Source: Hyphomicrobiales bacterium (lineage in GTDB: Bacteria; Pseudomonadota; Alphaproteobacteria; Rhizobiales; Rhizobiaceae). Taken from it: DNA of 45,817 nucleotides. Under the pieces are notes generated by a model. The model was not told the origin of the DNA, did no database searches, and saw nothing but the letters and a program-made list of their open reading frames with translations. Location of the stretch: assembly GCA_900472625.1 (NCBI GenBank), contig UCIT01000025.1, positions 1-45,817 of the forward strand, in the 5' to 3' direction. The position numbers were made by a program, and so were the translations under genes. Numbering within the stretch: position 1 is the stretch's first letter; the number at the start of each line of letters is the position of its first letter. Shown piece after piece: positions 42,240-45,817 of the stretch.

Positions 42240-43139
42240 TCACTTGATTACCTCATCAACATAATCAAGGAATGAACGGACCTTGGCCGACATCATCTGA
42301 GGGGCGTGGTGGTAAATATAAAGAGGAAATTTCTCTTCTGCCCACTCGGGAAGAAGTTGAACGAGACGTCCATCGGCGATGAACGGCCGCGTGTAAATTT
42401 CGAGCGGCTGCCCGATACCGTGACCGGACAGGCATGCGGCGAGTAGGCCTCCAGTGTCTGTAACCATCATTTGGCCGTTGACTTTGACCGCGACTGTTTT
42501 CTCGCCATTGATGAGATCCCAGTCATAATGCTTACCGGTCGAGGGATCTCGCATGAGGATGCATTGTCGGGACTCTAGGTCCTTGGGATGTGTCGGCTTT
42601 CCGTGACGTTGAATATAGCTCGGTGATGCGCAGGTTAAAACACGCGTTTCCAGCAGGAGTCGACATGTCAACGAAGATTGCTCAGGCGGCCCAAAATGGA
42701 TGCCAACATCAAATCCGTCGGCAACGAGGTCGCCCATCCTCTCACGGATATGCATCTCGAATGCAAGTTCAGGATATTGGGCCAAAAAAGGTTGGAGCTT
42801 TGGGCCCAGAACATAATGCCCAAAGCAACCGTCAACATTTACACGCAATCGCCCGCGAACTTCAGCACCCGAGCCCGCGGCACGTATCGCAGCATCCGCG
42901 ATACTGCTTAAATGTGGTGAGACTTGTTCGTAGAAGCGCCGTCCTTCGTCGGTCAAGGTGATCGACCTCGCATTACGATGGAAAATGCGGATGCCAACCC
43001 GTTGTTCAAGCCTTGCGACAGCGCGACTTACCGCGGATTGGGTCAAGCCTAAAGCTTCTCCAGCTCTCATAAAGCTACCAGCTTCGACTACGGCTGCGAG
43101 GACTCCGATACCATTGAGAAGTCGAGTGTCGAACGCCAT
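42240..43139 (-). CDS. LysR-family transcriptional regulator
   Basis: A 299-aa LysR regulator. The N-terminal winged helix has 'GSFMRAGEALGLTQSAVSRAV' in about residues 23-43 and 'RIFHRNARSITLT' after it; the rest is a substrate-binding-like effector domain ('FDVGIHFG', 'LLAACLSGHGIGQPL'). ATG 43139 is chosen by family alignment; ATG 43157 would add six residues. It is not divergent from any gene here, being downstream of pntB and convergent with the SDR gene, so its target cannot be inferred from layout. Confidence 0.92.
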   Translation of the reverse strand: MAFDTRLLNGIGVLAAVVEAGSFMRAGEALGLTQSAVSRAVARLEQRVGIRIFHRNARSITLTDEGRRFYEQVSPHLSSIADAAIRAAGSGAEVRGRLRVNVDGCFGHYVLGPKLQPFLAQYPELAFEMHIRERMGDLVADGFDVGIHFGPPEQSSLTCRLLLETRVLTCASPSYIQRHGKPTHPKDLESRQCILMRDPSTGKHYDWDLINGEKTVAVKVNGQMMVTDTGGLLAACLSGHGIGQPLEIYTRPFIADGRLVQLLPEWAEEKFPLYIYHHAPQMMSAKVRSFLDYVDEVIK

Positions 43140-43330
43140 TGACCTAAATTCCGTCATCCAAAGACGCTGTTGTATGAAATTTCGGCTCGGGAGTGAAGGT
43201 AGCGTGATCCACTCGCACAAATCGGTGTTCTAAGGTCAGGATCCGCAGGTCAAAAGCCGTAATGAGCGTTTATCTCTCGTTCCAAGTTCTACCAGCGCTA
43301 CGTATTGCTCCACGTTATCTGCGCCAATTG

Positions 43331-44776
43331 TCAACCACCTGCGGGCGTCAATAAAGGCAGCAATCTTTCAATGCTCTTCTTGGCATCTCCGTAGAACATG
43401 AGTGTGTTGTCCTTGTAAAATAGCGGGTTTTCGATGCCAGAATAGCCCGTGCCTTGTCCGCGCTTGGAGACGAAGACCTGTTTGGCTTTCCAGACTTCCA
43501 GCACCGGCATGCCCGATATCGGCGAGTTCGGGTCTTCCTGGGCTGCGGGGTTGACTATATCATTGGAGCCGATGACGATCGCCACGTCGGTGGTCGGGAA
43601 GTCGTCGTTGATCTCGTCCATCTCAAGCACGATGTCGTAGGGCACCTTGGCTTCGGCGAGCAGCACGTTCATGTGACCGGGCAGACGACCGGCGACCGGA
43701 TGGATCGCAAACCGGACCTCCTTGCCGGCGGCGCGAAGTTTGCGGGTGAGCTCGGAGACGGCCTGCTGCGCCTGCGCCACCGCCATGCCGTAGCCGGGCA
43801 CGATGACGACGCTGTCAGCATCGTTGAGCGCGGATGCGACGCCCTCGGCATCGATGGCGATCTGCTCGCCTTCGATTTCCATGGCAGGACCCGTGGTGCG
43901 GCCGAAGCCACCCAAGATGACGGAGACAAACGAGCGGTTCATCGCCTTGCACATGATGTAGGAGAGGATCGCACCCGACGAGCCGACCAGCGCACCGGTG
44001 ACGATCAGCAGATCGTTGCCAAGCGTGAAGCCGATGGCGGCCGCCGCCCAGCCGGAATAGCTGTTCAGCATCGAGACCACGACCGGCATGTCGGCGCCCC
44101 CGATACCCATGATTAGGTGGTAGCCGATGAAGAAGGCGAGCAACGTCATCGCGATCAAGGTCCAAACTTCTCCGCCGTTCACATAAATAAGCATCAGTAT
44201 CAGCGAAAGAACTGCGGCAGCAGCGTTCAAGAAGTGCCCGCCGGGCAACTTCTTCGCCTTGCCGTCGACCTTGCCAGCCAGCTTGCCGAAAGCGACGACC
44301 GAGCCGGTGAAGGTGATCGCACCGATGAAGACGCCGAGGAAAATCTCTACCTTCATGATCGCGAGCTCGACCGGGGTCTTGTGCGCGAGAATGCCGGCGA
44401 AACCATCGAGTGCGGTGCGCGCCGCCTCATCCATGCCGGAAACGCGCCAGGCTTCAATATGGGCGTTATAGCCGATGAAGACGGCGGCGAGGCCGACGAA
44501 GGAGTGAAGCGCCGCCACGAGCTGCGGCATCTCCGTCATCTGCACGCGGTTGGCCACGTAGTTGCCTGCGATGGAGCCGGCCAGGATCATCGGAAGAATG
44601 ATGATCCAGTTGCCGACACCGGGGCCGAAAATGGTCGCGACAATGGCGAGCGCCATGCCGACAATGCCGTACCAGGCGGCGCGCTTGGCGCTTTCCTGGC
44701 CAGACAGGCCGCCCAGCGAGAGGATGAAAAGCACAGCCGCGGAGATATAGGCGGCCGAAACGATACCAATCGTCAT
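43331..44776 (-). CDS. pntB: NAD(P) transhydrogenase subunit beta
   Basis: A 481-aa PntB. The first 260 residues contain about nine membrane segments, and the C-terminal 200 form the NADP(H)-binding domain III with '[14 protein letters not shown]', '[18 protein letters not shown]' in two stretches, and '[12 protein letters not shown]'. With PntA it couples proton entry to reduction of NADP by NADH in the inner membrane. It starts 30 bp after pntA, with AAGGGG as ribosome-binding site. This supplies NADPH, which flavin hydroxylases may use, but it is normally a housekeeping gene. Confidence 0.97.
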   Translation of the reverse strand: MTIGIVSAAYISAAVLFILSLGGLSGQESAKRAAWYGIVGMALAIVATIFGPGVGNWIIILPMILAGSIAGNYVANRVQMTEMPQLVAALHSFVGLAAVFIGYNAHIEAWRVSGMDEAARTALDGFAGILAHKTPVELAIMKVEIFLGVFIGAITFTGSVVAFGKLAGKVDGKAKKLPGGHFLNAAAAVLSLILMLIYVNGGEVWTLIAMTLLAFFIGYHLIMGIGGADMPVVVSMLNSYSGWAAAAIGFTLGNDLLIVTGALVGSSGAILSYIMCKAMNRSFVSVILGGFGRTTGPAMEIEGEQIAIDAEGVASALNDADSVVIVPGYGMAVAQAQQAVSELTRKLRAAGKEVRFAIHPVAGRLPGHMNVLLAEAKVPYDIVLEMDEINDDFPTTDVAIVIGSNDIVNPAAQEDPNSPISGMPVLEVWKAKQVFVSKRGQGTGYSGIENPLFYKDNTLMFYGDAKKSIERLLPLLTPAGG

Positions 44777-44806
44777 ATTGAAAACCCCTTGATATCCCTG
44801 GCCCGA

Positions 44807-45817
44807 TCAGGACTTCTGGAACATGGCGAGCATGCGCCGCGTGACAAGAAAACCGCCCACGATGTTGATCGTCGCGACCAGAACCGACAGAGCGGCCAGG
44901 ATGACGACCAGCCAGTTGCCCGAACCGACCTGCAGCAGCGCGCCGAGAATGACGATGCCCGAGATCGCGTTGGTCACCGCCATCAGCGGCGTATGCAGCG
45001 AGTGCGAGACGTTCCAGATCACCTGGAAACCGATGAAGCAGGCGAGCATGAAGACCACGAAATGGTTCATGAAGCTTGCCGGGGCATAAGCGCCGACCAG
45101 GAGCAGCAGCGCGGTGCCGATCAAAAGCAGGAAGCCCTGGCTCTTGGTCTGCGCCTTGAAGGCGGCCGCCTCGCGGGCGTTCTTCTCCTCAGCCGTCGGC
45201 TCCTTGGTCTTTTCCCTTGGCTTCTGGGCGGCGATCGCCTGGATCTTCGGCGGCGGTGGCGGATAGGTCACCGCGCCCTCGAAGGCGACGGTTGCGCCGC
45301 GGACCACGTCGTCTTCCATGTTGTGGACGAGCTTGCCATCCTTGGCGGGCGTCAGGTCCGTTATCATGTGGCGGATGTTGGTGGCGTAGAGCGTCGAGGA
45401 CTGCGCGGCCATGCGGCTCGGGAAATCGGTATAGCCGATTACGATCACGCCGTTGTCGGAGACGATCTTCTGATCGGCGACCGTCAGGTCACAGTTGCCG
45501 CCACGCTCCGCCGCGAGGTCGATAATCACCGAACCCGGCTTCATCAGCGCCACCATGTCGGTAAGCCACAGCTTCGGTGCATCGCGGCCGGGGATCAGCG
45601 CGGTTGTAATAACGATATCGATCTCGGGAGCAAGTTCGCGGAACTTTTCCAGCTGCTTCTCACGAAACTCCGGAGACGACGGGGCTGCATAGCCACCGGT
45701 GGCAGCTCCATCCTGCTGGCTTTCCTTGAAATCAAGAAAGACGAACTCGGCGCCCATGGATTCGATCTGTTCGGCCACTTCGGGGCGAACGTCGAAGGCA
45801 TAGGTAATGGCGCCGAG
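44807..45817 (-). CDS. pntA: NAD(P) transhydrogenase subunit alpha, partial
   Basis: The C-terminal 336 residues of PntA; the gene continues beyond the right edge of the window. The visible part begins '[17 protein letters not shown]', includes the end of the NAD-binding domain I ('[16 protein letters not shown]'), a charged linker rich in lysine and glutamate (about '[15 protein letters not shown]'), and three or four membrane helices ('[17 protein letters not shown]', '[15 protein letters not shown]'). The domains are fused in one protein, unlike the split PntAA/PntAB found in some alphaproteobacteria. Confidence 0.95.
   Translation of the reverse strand, partial: LGAITYAFDVRPEVAEQIESMGAEFVFLDFKESQQDGAATGGYAAPSSPEFREKQLEKFRELAPEIDIVITTALIPGRDAPKLWLTDMVALMKPGSVIIDLAAERGGNCDLTVADQKIVSDNGVIVIGYTDFPSRMAAQSSTLYATNIRHMITDLTPAKDGKLVHNMEDDVVRGATVAFEGAVTYPPPPPKIQAIAAQKPREKTKEPTAEEKNAREAAAFKAQTKSQGFLLLIGTALLLLVGAYAPASFMNHFVVFMLACFIGFQVIWNVSHSLHTPLMAVTNAISGIVILGALLQVGSGNWLVVILAALSVLVATINIVGGFLVTRRMLAMFQKS

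Overview
The window looks like an accessory replicon, or an integrated conjugative region, of a Rhizobiales bacterium (Rhizobium, Agrobacterium, Ensifer or Mesorhizobium type). The evidence is a traG-traD-traC / oriT / traA transfer module of the Ti/Sym-plasmid kind, a LuxR/LuxI quorum-sensing pair beside it, small plasmid families (DUF2493, DUF736, WGR), and GC-rich codon use throughout. No rRNA, tRNA or CRISPR array was seen.

Region 1 (1-4850) is plasmid accessory DNA. It holds a 52-bp perfect inverted repeat at the left edge, a DUF2493 protein, a Phd/YefM-VapC toxin-antitoxin pair with its own palindrome, a DUF736 protein, a 55-aa helical protein with a terminator across its stop codon, a WGR protein, a small membrane protein and an unknown 81-aa protein.

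Region 2 (4852-16800) is DNA transfer and quorum sensing. traC-traD-traG run left from an RSF1010/Ti-type oriT and the large relaxase-helicase gene traA runs right. traA is followed by an 89-aa protein and an 831-aa zeta-toxin protein. By eye, the C-terminal part of the zeta protein resembles the two BID-type (type IV secretion signal) modules of TraA. This suggests a toxin that can travel through the conjugation channel and is the most interesting feature of the window. A luxR-luxI-DUF2218 cluster converges on it. Mating-pair (trb/virB) and replication genes are not in the window.

Region 3 (17059-31405) is a two-block catabolic cluster. One block (Fe-dependent alcohol dehydrogenase, amidohydrolase/decarboxylase, MBL-fold hydrolase, aldehyde dehydrogenase, MFS transporter, SDR) runs left from a near-perfect palindrome shared with a divergent TetR regulator. 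The other (FAD monooxygenase and SMP-30 lactonase to the right; FAA hydrolase, extradiol dioxygenase and MFS transporter to the left; then a GntR regulator) is a meta-cleavage pathway for a phenolic compound. The substrate cannot be named from sequence.

Region 4 (31373-40153) is a ribose-type ABC importer (two permeases, ATPase, binding protein) in line with a second aldehyde dehydrogenase, with a divergent AraC-type regulator. That regulator is cut by a 1,321-bp IS3-family element with 26-bp terminal inverted repeats and a 3-bp target duplication. Removing the element restores the frame exactly. Where the importer meets gntR there is a decayed tandem duplication of the two gene ends.

Region 5 (40154-45817) holds an SDR with a twin-arginine signal, a LysR regulator, and the housekeeping transhydrogenase genes pntB and pntA (pntA cut by the window edge).
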